Source: Pseudomonas sp. S06B 330
Lineage (GTDB): Bacteria; Pseudomonadota; Gammaproteobacteria; Pseudomonadales; Pseudomonadaceae
DNA: 64,000 nucleotides
NCBI RefSeq assembly: GCF_002845275.2
Contig: NZ_CP088149.1
Location: 3,530,501 to 3,594,500 of the forward strand
Reading direction: 5' to 3'
Each line of letters begins with the position of its first letter. Position 1 is the first letter of the stretch. The notes beneath the pieces are model-generated. The model saw only the letters and a program-made list of their open reading frames with translations, made no database searches and was not told the DNA's origin. The position numbers were made by a program, and so were the translations under genes. Below are positions 17,831-26,931 of the stretch, one piece after another.

Positions 17831-18673
17831 TCAGTCGGCGAACTCGGGTTTCTGTTTGCTCATGTGGGCAGCCACGGCTACCCGCAGATCGGTGGATTGC
17901 AACATGGCGGCGTTCCAGGTGGCAATGTACTCCAGGCCATCGTCGATGCGGTGATCGCGCATATAGCTGAGCATTTCCTTGGTACCGGCCACGGCAATGG
18001 GGGATTTTCCCGCAATTTCAGCGGCAATGGCAAAGACGCCTTCGAGCAATGCATCAGGGTCAGCGTAGACGCGGTTGACCAGACCGATGCGCTGGGCTTC
18101 GTCAGCCTCGACGTTGCGCCCGGTGTAGGCCAGCTCGCGCAGGATGCCATCGCCGATGATCCGTGGCAGGCGCTGCAAGGTGCCAACGTCGGCGGCCATG
18201 CCCATGTCGATTTCCTTGATCGAGAATTGGGCATCGCTGCTGCAATAACGCATATCACAGGCCGAGATCAGGTCGATGGCGCCGCCGATGCAGTAACCGT
18301 GGATCGCCGCCAGCACTGGCTTGCGGCAGTTGTCGACGGCATTGAACGAGGCCTGCAGACGCAGGATGGTCTTACGCAACAATCGGGCATTGCGGCCCAC
18401 ATCTTTGCCCAGCTCGTTGGCCAGCGAAGCCAGCATCATCAGGTCAATACCAGCAGAAAAATGCTTGCCCGCGCCACTGATCACGACGGCGCGCACGGCA
18501 TCCGCCTCATCGATCCACTTGAAAATCTCGACGATTTCGCTCCAGAACGCCGCGTTCATCGCGTTGTACTTTTCCGGGCGATTGATCTGAACGTGGGCGA
18601 TGCTGTTCTTCAGCTCGACCTTGAATGCCTGGTATTCGGTCAGTTCGACTTCGAGTGCTTGGTAGTCGCTCAC
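17831..18673 (-). CDS. Delta(3,5)-delta(2,4)-dienoyl-CoA isomerase (crotonase family)
   Basis: A 280-residue crotonase-fold enzyme. The oxyanion hole segments are GKHFSAGIDL and HGYCIGGAIDL. The active-site stretch FSIKEIDMGMAADVGTLQRLP matches the dienoyl-CoA isomerase branch, whose Glu and Asp shift the double bonds during beta-oxidation of odd-position unsaturated fatty acids. It is more specific than a generic enoyl-CoA hydratase call. It lies directly upstream of nudC and divergent from nhaB. Confidence 0.87.
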   Translation of the reverse strand: MSDYQALEVELTEYQAFKVELKNSIAHVQINRPEKYNAMNAAFWSEIVEIFKWIDEADAVRAVVISGAGKHFSAGIDLMMLASLANELGKDVGRNARLLRKTILRLQASFNAVDNCRKPVLAAIHGYCIGGAIDLISACDMRYCSSDAQFSIKEIDMGMAADVGTLQRLPRIIGDGILRELAYTGRNVEADEAQRIGLVNRVYADPDALLEGVFAIAAEIAGKSPIAVAGTKEMLSYMRDHRIDDGLEYIATWNAAMLQSTDLRVAVAAHMSKQKPEFAD

Positions 18674-18833
18674 ACTTGTTTTCCTTGAGAGTGGCTGGGA
18701 CTAAGCGCGTGACTATATCAAGGCTAGTCTTGCGACCAAGACCGCGCTTGTGCCAAATCCGGGACTTTTACCTTGATCTGACGGCCTGTATCCGGCACCT
18801 TGCGCTCCTGTTGAATTATTAGGATACATTTTC

Positions 18834-20336
18834 ATGTCCCGCTCCCTGGCCGGCGCCCTGGCCCACAACTTCCTCGGACAATCGCCGCGCTGGTACAAGG
18901 CCACCCTGTGCCTGTTCCTGCTGCTCAACCCCCTGTTGCTATTCACCCTCGGCCCAGTGGTGACTGGTTGGGTCCTGGTGATCCAGTTCATCTTCACCCT
19001 GGGTATGGCCCTCAAGTGCTACCCGTTGATGCCCGGTGGCTTGCTGGTCGCTGAGGCCCTGGTGCTGGGCATGACCACGCCGCAGGCGCTGTACGATGAG
19101 CTGCAGCACAACTTCCCGGTGATCCTGCTGCTGATGTTCATGGTCGCTGGTATTTACTTCATGAAGGACCTGCTGCTGTTTGTGTTCTCGCGGATCCTCC
19201 TGGGGGTGCGTTCCAAGGCGCTGCTGGCGTTGCTGTTCTGCTTTCTCTGCGCGTTTCTCTCGGCGTTTCTCGATGCCCTGACGGTAACCGCCGTTATCAT
19301 CAGCGCCGCAGTCGGTTTCTACTCGGTGTACCACCGCGTCGCCTCGGGCAATAACCCGCGCGAGGACTCGGACCTGGACAGCGATCAGGACATCGCCCAA
19401 CTGCAGCGCGATGATCTGCAACAGTTTCGCGCGTTCCTGCGCAGCCTGCTGATGCATGGCGCTGTCGGCACCGCCCTGGGTGGTGTCTGCACCTTGGTCG
19501 GTGAGCCACAGAACCTACTGATTGGGCATGAGATGGGCTGGCACTTCGCTGATTTCTTCCTCAAGGTCGCCCCGGTATCACTGCCAGTGTTGGCCGCAGG
19601 CCTGGTAACGTGCGTACTGCTGGAGAAGCTGCGCTGGTTCGGCTACGGCACCTTGCTGCCGGACAATGTGCGTCAGGTGCTGGCCGCCTATGCAGCTGAA
19701 GACGATGCCCAGCGTACGACGCAGCAACGCGCCGCCCTGCTGGTACAAGGCCTGGCAGCGTTGATCCTGATCATCGCTCTGGGCCTGCACATCGCTGAGG
19801 TGGGGTTGATTGGCCTGTTGGTGATCGTATTGATCACCGCCTTCACCGGCATCACCGATGAGCATCGCCTGGGCCGGGCGTTCCAGGACGCCATGCCATT
19901 CACCGCACTGCTGGTGGTGTTCTTTGCCGTGGTGGCAGTCATTCATGACCAGCAGTTGTTCACCCCGCTGATCCAATGGGTGCTGACGCTACCAACCGAC
20001 CAGCAACCGGGCATGCTGTTCATCGCCAACGGCTTGCTCTCAGCCATCAGCGACAACGTATTCGTCGCCACCATCTACATCACCGAAGTCAAACAGGCGT
20101 TCCTCAACGGCCATATGAGCCGTGAGCACTTCGAGACCCTGGCGGTGGCCATCAACACCGGTACCAACCTGCCAAGCGTTGCGACCCCCAATGGCCAGGC
20201 AGCGTTCCTGTTCCTGCTGACGTCAGCGATCGCACCGCTGATTCGCCTGTCGTATGGGCGCATGGTGTGGATGGCCTTGCCCTATACCGTGGTGATGGGT
20301 GGGCTGGGCTGGTGGGCGGTGACTTACTGGCTCTGA
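18834..20336 (+). CDS. nhaB: Na+/H+ antiporter NhaB
   Basis: A 500-residue inner-membrane antiporter of the NhaB family, exporting sodium for protons at neutral to alkaline pH. Recognisable segments are the start ([20 protein letters not shown]), [19 protein letters not shown] near residue 145, [17 protein letters not shown] near 220, and [17 protein letters not shown] with [20 protein letters not shown] near 410-465. Length fits the family. It is a single gene followed by a hairpin. Confidence 0.95.
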   Translation: MSRSLAGALAHNFLGQSPRWYKATLCLFLLLNPLLLFTLGPVVTGWVLVIQFIFTLGMALKCYPLMPGGLLVAEALVLGMTTPQALYDELQHNFPVILLLMFMVAGIYFMKDLLLFVFSRILLGVRSKALLALLFCFLCAFLSAFLDALTVTAVIISAAVGFYSVYHRVASGNNPREDSDLDSDQDIAQLQRDDLQQFRAFLRSLLMHGAVGTALGGVCTLVGEPQNLLIGHEMGWHFADFFLKVAPVSLPVLAAGLVTCVLLEKLRWFGYGTLLPDNVRQVLAAYAAEDDAQRTTQQRAALLVQGLAALILIIALGLHIAEVGLIGLLVIVLITAFTGITDEHRLGRAFQDAMPFTALLVVFFAVVAVIHDQQLFTPLIQWVLTLPTDQQPGMLFIANGLLSAISDNVFVATIYITEVKQAFLNGHMSREHFETLAVAINTGTNLPSVATPNGQAAFLFLLTSAIAPLIRLSYGRMVWMALPYTVVMGGLGWWAVTYWL

Positions 20337-20344
20337 GGCGATGC

Positions 20345-20373
20345 GCGGCCAGTGCTATCGGAGCACTGGCCGC
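20345..20373. terminator. Hairpin between nhaB and the pilus tip gene
   Basis: An inverted repeat, GCGGCCAGTGCT atcgg AGCACTGGCCGC, lies between two convergent genes. The stem is 12 bp. There is no clear T-run on either side, so it may be a bidirectional terminator or a mRNA-stabilising hairpin. Confidence 0.6.
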
Positions 20374-20388
20374 TTGCATGCAGCCGCC

Positions 20389-21360
20389 TCAAAACTGCAC
20401 ATCCACAATCACACTGTCCAGGTACGTCCCCGCCGGCGGCGTACCCTGATCCGGGTAAACCTTGGCGTTATAGTTAAACACCTGACTCCCTGTCCCGGTC
20501 CCGGCACCAGGATTGATATCCGCTTCAGTACTGGCGCGCCGCGCACCGACCAACTTGCCCCAGCGCACACTACTGGCACTCTTGAAAATGTCATAGGCCA
20601 AAAAATTGTTGGCCGCTGACTTCATCCGCCGACGCCCGCCTGAAACATTCTGGCCATCGTCGAGCCCCACCGTGTAGTTGCTGCCCTTGGTACAAGAGAC
20701 ATTGACGTTACTGTTGACCGTACCAAAGCCAGCAACCACCGGCGCGCTGCCGAAGCTGATGGCCGGGCTGGTGATCTGACAGTCGTTGGTCACCGTCAGG
20801 CTGACCGTCAGGCTGGTAGTGCCGGTGAGATTCTGCCGACCAAGGCAGACGTTGATGATGCTCACGCCATAGCAGTAACTGATGTTCCAATACACCGACA
20901 AGGTTTCCTGATAGAAGCCGGCGGCCACGTTGCTGCCGCTTAGGCTTTTCAAGTAGATCGGCACTGATTTTGGCACAGTGCCATTGAGCAGCCCCAGGGC
21001 ATCGATGATGCCGTTGCGGGCGAAGTCGTAGGGTTGGCTACGGTTGATCGGGAAGTTCGTCGTGTTGTTGGCATACAAGGTATAGCCGATCACATCACCG
21101 CTCGGCCCGACCAGCCCTGTGCTGCCCGCGGGTGGGGTAAAGGTGGCGTAGAAATGGTCGTCAGTGGCCAACAGGCTCAGCAGCGAGCCTGTGCACTGCA
21201 ATCCGGCATTGAGGGTGGAGGCCGATTGGACCGCGCTGCGCACCAGCGTCGAGCTGATCGTGCCGAAACTGGCTGGCGTGGTATCGATCACCGAGCACAA
21301 TGCGTGCGCCGTACCACTGGCGCACAGTGCCAGCAGCATAAGGGCCTGGCGCAAACGCAT
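20389..21360 (-). CDS. Archaic pilus tip adhesin, two spore-coat-U domains (CsuE/CupE6-like)
   Basis: A 323-residue secreted protein with a signal peptide (LMLLALCASGTAHA) and two tandem spore coat protein U (SCPU) domains. The second ends in the donor-strand-like PPAGTYLDSVIVDVQF shared with the pilin genes upstream. Double length and position as the last gene of the operon match the tip subunit of Csu/CupE pili. Two Cys pairs are visible in the N-terminal domain. The ATG at 21360 overlaps the usher stop by one base (TGATG). Confidence 0.9.
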   Translation of the reverse strand: MRLRQALMLLALCASGTAHALCSVIDTTPASFGTISSTLVRSAVQSASTLNAGLQCTGSLLSLLATDDHFYATFTPPAGSTGLVGPSGDVIGYTLYANNTTNFPINRSQPYDFARNGIIDALGLLNGTVPKSVPIYLKSLSGSNVAAGFYQETLSVYWNISYCYGVSIINVCLGRQNLTGTTSLTVSLTVTNDCQITSPAISFGSAPVVAGFGTVNSNVNVSCTKGSNYTVGLDDGQNVSGGRRRMKSAANNFLAYDIFKSASSVRWGKLVGARRASTEADINPGAGTGTGSQVFNYNAKVYPDQGTPPAGTYLDSVIVDVQF

Positions 21361-23693
21361 CACTGGCACACCAGCGGGCCAATCAACGGCACCTGGTCCT
21401 GCTCGGGCGCCAGCGTGAACTGCGCCCGACAGCGGCCACCCCCGGCAATCTGCACCTGCAGGCGGTTGTCTGCGGCCAGGCCTTCGAGGTACACCAGCCC
21501 ATCCCATCCGACGACTGCCTGCGCCCCGCTCTGCTCATGCAGCACCTGGCTACCCAACGGCAATTCCTTGTTGCCAGCATCGACCAGGATGATGCTCGCC
21601 GCCACCACCCGCTGCAGCGGGAACTCCAGCAAGTAGCCACTACCACGGCGCACGGCTACTCGCTGCTCGACCTCTGGCGTCTGCACGTTGGCCGGCAGCT
21701 CCATCGGGTCGATTTCGTACTTGGCCCGGTAATACGCGCTGCTCCAGGGCACCAGCAAGTGTCCGTTGTTGTCGGTACGTCCGACCAACTGGTTTTCGTA
21801 GCGCACCGGCACATCAGCAAAACCGTCGGTACTGACCACCACAAAGGCATCGTCGATGCGGTTGGCCGCGAACACTCCGGCATCCATCCACACCAGCGAG
21901 CCACTGGCATCCGCCCAACGGGTCATGCTGCCATCGCTGCCATAAGCCCCAGCCTGCAGTTGTACCGACTGCAGCCGCCAGGTCAGATCTGCCTGGCGAT
22001 AGGCCTCGCGGTCGCCATCGGCATAACCGAGGTTGAAGCCGACACCGCCTTCGCTGGGTACCGCTTGGCTGTAGTTGACCCGCTGCAGGTTCTCGCCATC
22101 CTGGTTGCGCTCAAGGCTCAGGCTCAAGGTGCCGCGCAGGTCAAAGGGGACCACCACTTGCGCCTGCACCGCCCACTGGCTGTCGCCAATCTCACGGTTG
22201 GCCGATAGGTACAGGCTGCTATTGCCCCACAGCGGCTTGCTCCAACTCAGGTTGAGCAGCCGGGTGCGGCTGTTGTCACCGGCGCGCACGTCAAAATAGC
22301 CAGCACCAAGGCTGCCGTAACGATCAAGGTTAAGGCTCAGGGTCAGCTGTTCGCTGCGCTGGCTCAGACGCCGATAGGGGCTGTCTACCAACGACAGGTC
22401 GGCATAGTCGCCACGGCGTTGCAGGCGCTGGTAGTTGAAGCCCAAACGCTGGCTGTTGTACTGGTAGCCGAGGCTCAATTGCTGACCGCTGCGGCTGTCA
22501 AAGCTGCTCCGGCTCAGCGCCGCATTGACTACCCCCCAGTTGCCCACCTGCCAGTTCCCTCCCAGCCCACCCAAGGCCAGGGACTCGGCCGTCTCGGCGT
22601 GGCTTTCCAGGGTAAAGCTGTCGCTCAGGCCATAGCGCAGGCTGGCCGCCGCCACACCCGGACCGTAGGCGAAATCGCGAATCGCGTAGTCACGGCGCAG
22701 GCTACCGGCGGTCAGCGAGAAATCCGCCAGGCCCTTCTGCAGCAGGTTGCTGGTGACGTAGAAAGGTAAGGTCGTCGAAACCTGTCGACCAAGGGCATCG
22801 GTGGTGACCACCACCGCCTCGCCGGCGCCGTTGATGAACGGGACGTTGGTCAAGGTATAGGGGCCCGGCTGCAGCTCAGCACTGGAGCTCTTGTAGCCGT
22901 TGATGAACAGGTCGACCGAGGACGGCACCGCCGCCTCACCGGCAAACGCCGGCAAGGGGTAAGTGACCAGGTCCGGGCGCACGGCAAAATCCCGCGACAA
23001 CTGCAGGCCGCCAAGGCGTACCGAGCTTGTCCAGGGCAACGCGCCGCTGAGCACGTCACCAACTTCCAGGGTCAGCAGGCGGGCTTCGTCGGTGTAGCGC
23101 CAGGTCGTGTCGTAGCGGCGAAAGCCTTCCTGGCTATCGGCGTAATCGTTGCCGCCCAGGGCCTGGCGCCATTGGCCGGTGGTCGCCAGCGTGCCCCAGC
23201 TGTCGAACAGGCGCAGCTCGTTCCAGGCGGCCAGATAGCGGCCGCCGTCGTCGGTGTCGTTGAAGTACAGGTCATAGTTGAACAGTGCGCCAAAGCTGCT
23301 TTGCGCTTCGCTGGCCGGGTACAGTTGGCGGTTGCCGATGCGTTGGGTGGGCAGCCAGCTGGGTGGCACCTGCAGGACCAGCCGTTGGCCTTGGCTGTCG
23401 TAGTCGCTGTGCAGACCGGGAATGCTGTCCAATGCCACTTCGGCGCCATACTCGCCAGGCAGCTCCAGGCCGGCCGCCTGCAAGTCGGCACTGGCCATGT
23501 ACAGGCGCCCGGCGCGCTGTTGTACCGCCACCAGCTCAGGGCTGCTCATCTGGTTGACCACCAGTTCGAGAAACAACGGCGCATCGGCGATCACTTCCAG
23601 GGTCGCCGGCGGTGGCGGCAGTTCGCCAGCCAATAGCGGACCGCAGCCGAGCACGGTCAGGCCACAGGCCCGCAGCGCCAGAGAAAACCTCAC
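21360..23693 (-). CDS. Archaic chaperone-usher pathway outer-membrane usher (CsuD/CupE5-like)
   Basis: A 777-residue usher that exports and polymerises pilins across the outer membrane. After a signal peptide come the N-terminal periplasmic domain, the 24-strand barrel (many SLxYxxN-type strands), the plug region (FINGAGEAVVVTTDALGR), and C-terminal domains ending VPLIGPLVCQ. The start is the GTG at 23693. A GGAGG ribosome site lies 23 bases before it, ahead of a six-codon reading frame whose stop overlaps this GTG (GTGA), suggesting coupled initiation. Confidence 0.93.
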   Translation of the reverse strand: MRFSLALRACGLTVLGCGPLLAGELPPPPATLEVIADAPLFLELVVNQMSSPELVAVQQRAGRLYMASADLQAAGLELPGEYGAEVALDSIPGLHSDYDSQGQRLVLQVPPSWLPTQRIGNRQLYPASEAQSSFGALFNYDLYFNDTDDGGRYLAAWNELRLFDSWGTLATTGQWRQALGGNDYADSQEGFRRYDTTWRYTDEARLLTLEVGDVLSGALPWTSSVRLGGLQLSRDFAVRPDLVTYPLPAFAGEAAVPSSVDLFINGYKSSSAELQPGPYTLTNVPFINGAGEAVVVTTDALGRQVSTTLPFYVTSNLLQKGLADFSLTAGSLRRDYAIRDFAYGPGVAAASLRYGLSDSFTLESHAETAESLALGGLGGNWQVGNWGVVNAALSRSSFDSRSGQQLSLGYQYNSQRLGFNYQRLQRRGDYADLSLVDSPYRRLSQRSEQLTLSLNLDRYGSLGAGYFDVRAGDNSRTRLLNLSWSKPLWGNSSLYLSANREIGDSQWAVQAQVVVPFDLRGTLSLSLERNQDGENLQRVNYSQAVPSEGGVGFNLGYADGDREAYRQADLTWRLQSVQLQAGAYGSDGSMTRWADASGSLVWMDAGVFAANRIDDAFVVVSTDGFADVPVRYENQLVGRTDNNGHLLVPWSSAYYRAKYEIDPMELPANVQTPEVEQRVAVRRGSGYLLEFPLQRVVAASIILVDAGNKELPLGSQVLHEQSGAQAVVGWDGLVYLEGLAADNRLQVQIAGGGRCRAQFTLAPEQDQVPLIGPLVCQ

Positions 23694-23754
23694 ACACCGT
23701 ATCCGACCATTACCGGGTCCTCCCTGGCCCCTGTAGCGTTTTACTAGCGCGGTG

Positions 23755-24546
23755 TCATTGCCCCTGGTTCAAGGCTTGCGCGGACTCCTGCCCGTTGACC
23801 CGACCCTTGAGCACTGAGGCGGCTGTCAGTGTCTGTGGTGCCGGCCAGCGCATGCTTGCGCCGGGCAACACGTAGCCGAGCAGACCGTCGACCAGCGGCC
23901 GACTCTGGCCACCCTGCTGTACGACCACGTCGGTCAAGCGCGCATGCACCGGCCCGCGGTTGCGGATTTCCACATAGGGCTTGCCCTGCACCGAGACCTG
24001 GCGCCAGCTCAATGCCGGCTTGCCGACGCCGCTGTCACTGCTTTGGCCACTGGCATCGACCTTGCCGCGCAAGCCTTCGCCATACACGAACAACGGCACC
24101 GAGTAGCGCATCTGGAAACGAATGGCAGCCTGCGGCTTATCGGCATTGTTCGCTGCGGACAATGCTGGAGGGATTTCATCGATGATGATGCGGTACGCCT
24201 GCTCCTGGCCAACCGGAGAAGTACCGGTACGGGTCAGGCGAATCAGCTGCTTCTGCCCGGGGGCGATGTTGGCAACCGGTGGGCTGCCGATAACCTCGCG
24301 CTGGGCTTGGTACTGGTCGTCAAACTCACCCTGACGCCAGGCGAACACCCTTACCTGCAGGTTGGCCGGTGCGTCGCCGCGATTCTCCAGCCACAGCGCA
24401 CCGGCTTTCTGCCCGGCCTCAAGCACCGGATCGATCGGCCAGATCAGCACGGATGTCGCGGCCTGCAGCGGTGCGCTGCACAGCAGGGAAACGCCACAGA
24501 CCAACAGGGTGTAGCTCAAGCGCAAACCGCCAGCGCTCAGGTTCAT
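23755..24546 (-). CDS. Archaic pilus periplasmic chaperone (CsuC/CupE4-like)
   Basis: A 263-residue PapD-fold periplasmic chaperone for the pilins of this operon. The signal peptide ends APLQA. The conserved strand IWPIDPVLEAGQKAGALWLENRG, then RVFAWRQG, KQLIRLTR and QAYRIIIDEIP follow. The long F1-G1 type segment and Csu-like IWP motif place it in the archaic (sigma) clade, not the classical one. The ATG at 24546 has AAGGAG seven bases upstream. Confidence 0.92.
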   Translation of the reverse strand: MNLSAGGLRLSYTLLVCGVSLLCSAPLQAATSVLIWPIDPVLEAGQKAGALWLENRGDAPANLQVRVFAWRQGEFDDQYQAQREVIGSPPVANIAPGQKQLIRLTRTGTSPVGQEQAYRIIIDEIPPALSAANNADKPQAAIRFQMRYSVPLFVYGEGLRGKVDASGQSSDSGVGKPALSWRQVSVQGKPYVEIRNRGPVHARLTDVVVQQGGQSRPLVDGLLGYVLPGASMRWPAPQTLTAASVLKGRVNGQESAQALNQGQ

Positions 24547-24585
24547 GCACACGCTCCTTATTGTTCAAAGCTTCCTAAGGCTGGC

Positions 24586-25089
24586 TCAAAAGCTCAGCAC
24601 CACTTGCACCACATCGGTGTAACTGCCGGCCGGCAGATTGCCGGGCAACTGCGCCCGGGCAAATACCGGTAGCTTGATCGCCGACGGATCACTGTAGGTC
24701 ACCGCCACACTCTGGTTGATGCCCAGGCTCTGGCTGAAACCGGCATCACGAAACAGTTGATAGGCCACCCGCGCCGTACCGTTGCTGCGCTTGAGGTTGC
24801 GCGTGCCGCTGGCGCTGTTCTGCCCGGCATCGACACTCATGCTCAAGCTCACCCCTGGTGTGCATTGCAAGGTCACCGTGGTACCCCCAAGGGCCGTGGT
24901 GACGCTGCTGGTCGACAGCGCCGACCAACTGCCGAAATCCAGATTGCCGTAGTTGCTGACCCCACCGACCACCAGGCAACCGGCCACCACCGTGGCGCTG
25001 ACCTGGAAGGTACTGGTGGTGGCCGCATCCAGCGGCACCGGCACACCGCCAGCGAGCAGCGCCAGCACGGTCGGCACTACACGGATCAC
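24586..25089 (-). CDS. Archaic pilus minor subunit (spore coat U domain)
   Basis: A 167-residue secreted SCPU pilin. Signal peptide VVPTVLALLAGGVPVPLDA, then the GCLVVGGVSNYGNLDFGSW core and the final strand PAGSYTDVVQVVLSF. It contains Cys38 and a second Cys in TLQCTPGV, likely paired. The start is a GTG 3 bp after the previous gene stop. By position it matches CsuB of the Csu operon. Confidence 0.87.
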   Translation of the reverse strand: MIRVVPTVLALLAGGVPVPLDAATTSTFQVSATVVAGCLVVGGVSNYGNLDFGSWSALSTSSVTTALGGTTVTLQCTPGVSLSMSVDAGQNSASGTRNLKRSNGTARVAYQLFRDAGFSQSLGINQSVAVTYSDPSAIKLPVFARAQLPGNLPAGSYTDVVQVVLSF

Positions 25090-25092
25090 GGT

Positions 25093-25626
25093 TCAGAAAC
25101 TCAGCTCGACCGCCACCGTATCGGTGTATACCCCAGCAGGTAGGCCCACCTTGCCCTGGGCTTGACCGTAGAGATTGACCGTCTGCGCCACCCCGGTACT
25201 GGTCGGCAGGGTGATCACACCGTCGATGACCAATACCTGAGTGTGCCCCGAATCGGTATAGAAATCATAAGGCACATAGTTGCCGCTGCCATCGGAAAGC
25301 GCTCGGGTACCGCCATCGGACTGGTTGTCGTTGGCTCCGGCACCCACCTTGATCGCCGGCACTGTGCCGGCGGAGCACAGAATGCTCATGGCGCCCCCGC
25401 CATTGCCGAGCACCTGACCCGAGGCCGAGGTGAACATGGCATCGTGAGTGCCGAAGTTAAGCGTACCGAAGTTCAGGCCGCTGGCGCCGCTGCCACCGTT
25501 GACTTGGCAACTGGAGGTCAATGTCAAGGTAGCGTTAATGTTACCGGTCACCGTGGCCGCCTGGGCTTGCGCGCCAAGGGCCAGGCCAACGCCGGCGAAG
25601 ATGAAGCGAGAAATCCTCGGGTGCAT
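25093..25626 (-). CDS. Archaic pilus subunit (spore coat U domain)
   Basis: A 177-residue secreted SCPU pilin. Signal peptide IFAGVGLALGAQAQA precedes ATVTGNINATLTLTSSCQVN, a DGGTRALSDGSGNYVPYDFY core and the final strand PAGVYTDTVAVELSF. Good ribosome site AAGGAGAGACGC before the ATG at 25626. It is rich in Gly, Ser and Thr like a major shaft subunit, but which of the upstream pilins is the main shaft cannot be decided from sequence alone. Confidence 0.88.
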   Translation of the reverse strand: MHPRISRFIFAGVGLALGAQAQAATVTGNINATLTLTSSCQVNGGSGASGLNFGTLNFGTHDAMFTSASGQVLGNGGGAMSILCSAGTVPAIKVGAGANDNQSDGGTRALSDGSGNYVPYDFYTDSGHTQVLVIDGVITLPTSTGVAQTVNLYGQAQGKVGLPAGVYTDTVAVELSF

Positions 25627-25643
25627 GCGTCTCTCCTTGCGTG

Positions 25644-26177
25644 TTACCAATCCAGAGTCACCATCAGGGTATCGCGGTAGATTCCGGCGGGCAGCGCTTT
25701 GGGTTGAGCAACTACCACGCCGTAGATCGGAATCGGAATCTGCGCAGCGCTGCTGACCGAGAAGTTGCGGCTCTGGCCGATGGTGTAGCGGGCCCGGCCC
25801 AAGGGGTCAGCCGACAGTTCGTAGGCAATCAGTTCACGGCCATTGCTCAGGCGCCGCGTCGCACCGTCGCCGTGGGCGCCGCCGTTGATGCTCACGGTGA
25901 ACGCGCGTACCGCCGGGTTGCAGCGCACCTGCAAGCTGCCATGGCCGGCAGACTCTTCCAGATCACTGTGCAGCGCTTCGGTCCAGCTTGGGCCCTGGCT
26001 GCCGAAGTCCAGTACACCGGCCTCAGGCGCCTTTACGCCCCCAGCGCCCGGCTCGCCGCTGATCTGGCAGGCACTGCTGATCACCAGTTGGGCCTGGATA
26101 TGGCCGCTCATGGCCGCGAACGCAGCGGGACTGATCAGCAGCAGCGGGCCAACGGTCAACAGCAAGAGCGGTTTCAT
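25644..26177 (-). CDS. Archaic pilus subunit (spore coat U domain)
   Basis: A 177-residue secreted SCPU pilin. Signal peptide LLLLTVGPLLLISPAAFA, then GHIQAQLVISSACQISG, LQVRCNPAVRAF and the terminal strand PAGIYRDTLMVTLDW. The ATG at 26177 has AAGGAA upstream. It lies 17 bp before the next pilin gene. Its sequence is more divergent from the other subunits, with an aromatic Trp at the C-terminus as in the first gene of the operon. Confidence 0.86.
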   Translation of the reverse strand: MKPLLLLTVGPLLLISPAAFAAMSGHIQAQLVISSACQISGEPGAGGVKAPEAGVLDFGSQGPSWTEALHSDLEESAGHGSLQVRCNPAVRAFTVSINGGAHGDGATRRLSNGRELIAYELSADPLGRARYTIGQSRNFSVSSAAQIPIPIYGVVVAQPKALPAGIYRDTLMVTLDW

Positions 26178-26213
26178 ACTGCCAGTTCCTTTAGCAGGTG
26201 CCGACCCTGGCAA

Positions 26214-26741
26214 CTACCAGGTGACGGTGACTTTGAGTAGATCCGAGTAACGACCGACCTGTGGCACCTGGGCTAGGCTGTCAATACGCGCGTACAACGG
26301 CAGCGCTACCGAACCGGATTCAGGCACCCGGGCGTGCTGCGCGACATTGACCGGTAACGGCTGACGCCAGGCAGGGTCCTGATACAAACGGTAGGGAATG
26401 GGTGGTGCTGATGGCTGGCTGCTGGCCAGGTAACGCACCTCACCGATGCCGCCGTGCTGACCACCATCGACCTGAACCTGATAAGCAGTGTCGGGGTTGC
26501 ACTCAAGGCGCGGCGGGCGCTGGGCAAGTAACTGGCTGGTCAGCGGCCCGGCCGGGGCATCGAGGCGCGCCGTGCTGCCAAAGTCGAGGACACCCAGCGC
26601 TTGGGCGCCGGCATCTCGTGGCGTGTGGATGAGGACGCAGCCACGCTGCACCTGCACTTTGACTTCAACCATGAATTCGGCGGCAACTGAGCTGTCAACG
26701 AGGATCAGCCCGAGCAACGGCGCCAGCGTGCATCCCTTCAC
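26214..26741 (-). CDS. Archaic pilus subunit, first gene of the operon
   Basis: A 175-residue SCPU-domain protein and the first gene of the seven-gene operon. Signal peptide CTLAPLLGLILVDSSVAA precedes EFMVEVKVQVQRGCVLI. The domain ends GRYSDLLKVTVTW. The GTG at 26741 has TTGAGGG eight bases upstream and gives a clean signal peptide; an in-frame GTG at 26759 would add six polar residues. The promoter must lie in 26742-26931, shared with zapE. Confidence 0.82.
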   Translation of the reverse strand: MKGCTLAPLLGLILVDSSVAAEFMVEVKVQVQRGCVLIHTPRDAGAQALGVLDFGSTARLDAPAGPLTSQLLAQRPPRLECNPDTAYQVQVDGGQHGGIGEVRYLASSQPSAPPIPYRLYQDPAWRQPLPVNVAQHARVPESGSVALPLYARIDSLAQVPQVGRYSDLLKVTVTW

Positions 26742-26821
26742 CTTGTCATCCCTCAACACAGGATTGATCTGACGTTGAGGGTAGCAGCCGAGCCCAAAGC
26801 TGCCAGCTTGAAGAAAAGTGT

Positions 26822-26868
26822 GTCAGTTGCTGCGCGGTGTCCGCATCGCTGGCAACCCCGCAGCCTAT
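26822..26868. repeat. Degenerate REP fragment
   Basis: GTCAGTTGCTGCGCGGTGTC followed by CGCATCGCTGGCAACCCC resembles the body of the REP copies at 14.65-14.83 kb, but without the palindromic partner. It lies in the divergent promoter region between the pilus operon and zapE. Confidence 0.5.
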
Positions 26869-26931
26869 TGGTTAAATTAGCCGCCCCCGCTCACACCCGT
26901 CGTTGCTTCCCGATCCCCTAAGGAGCCCGGT

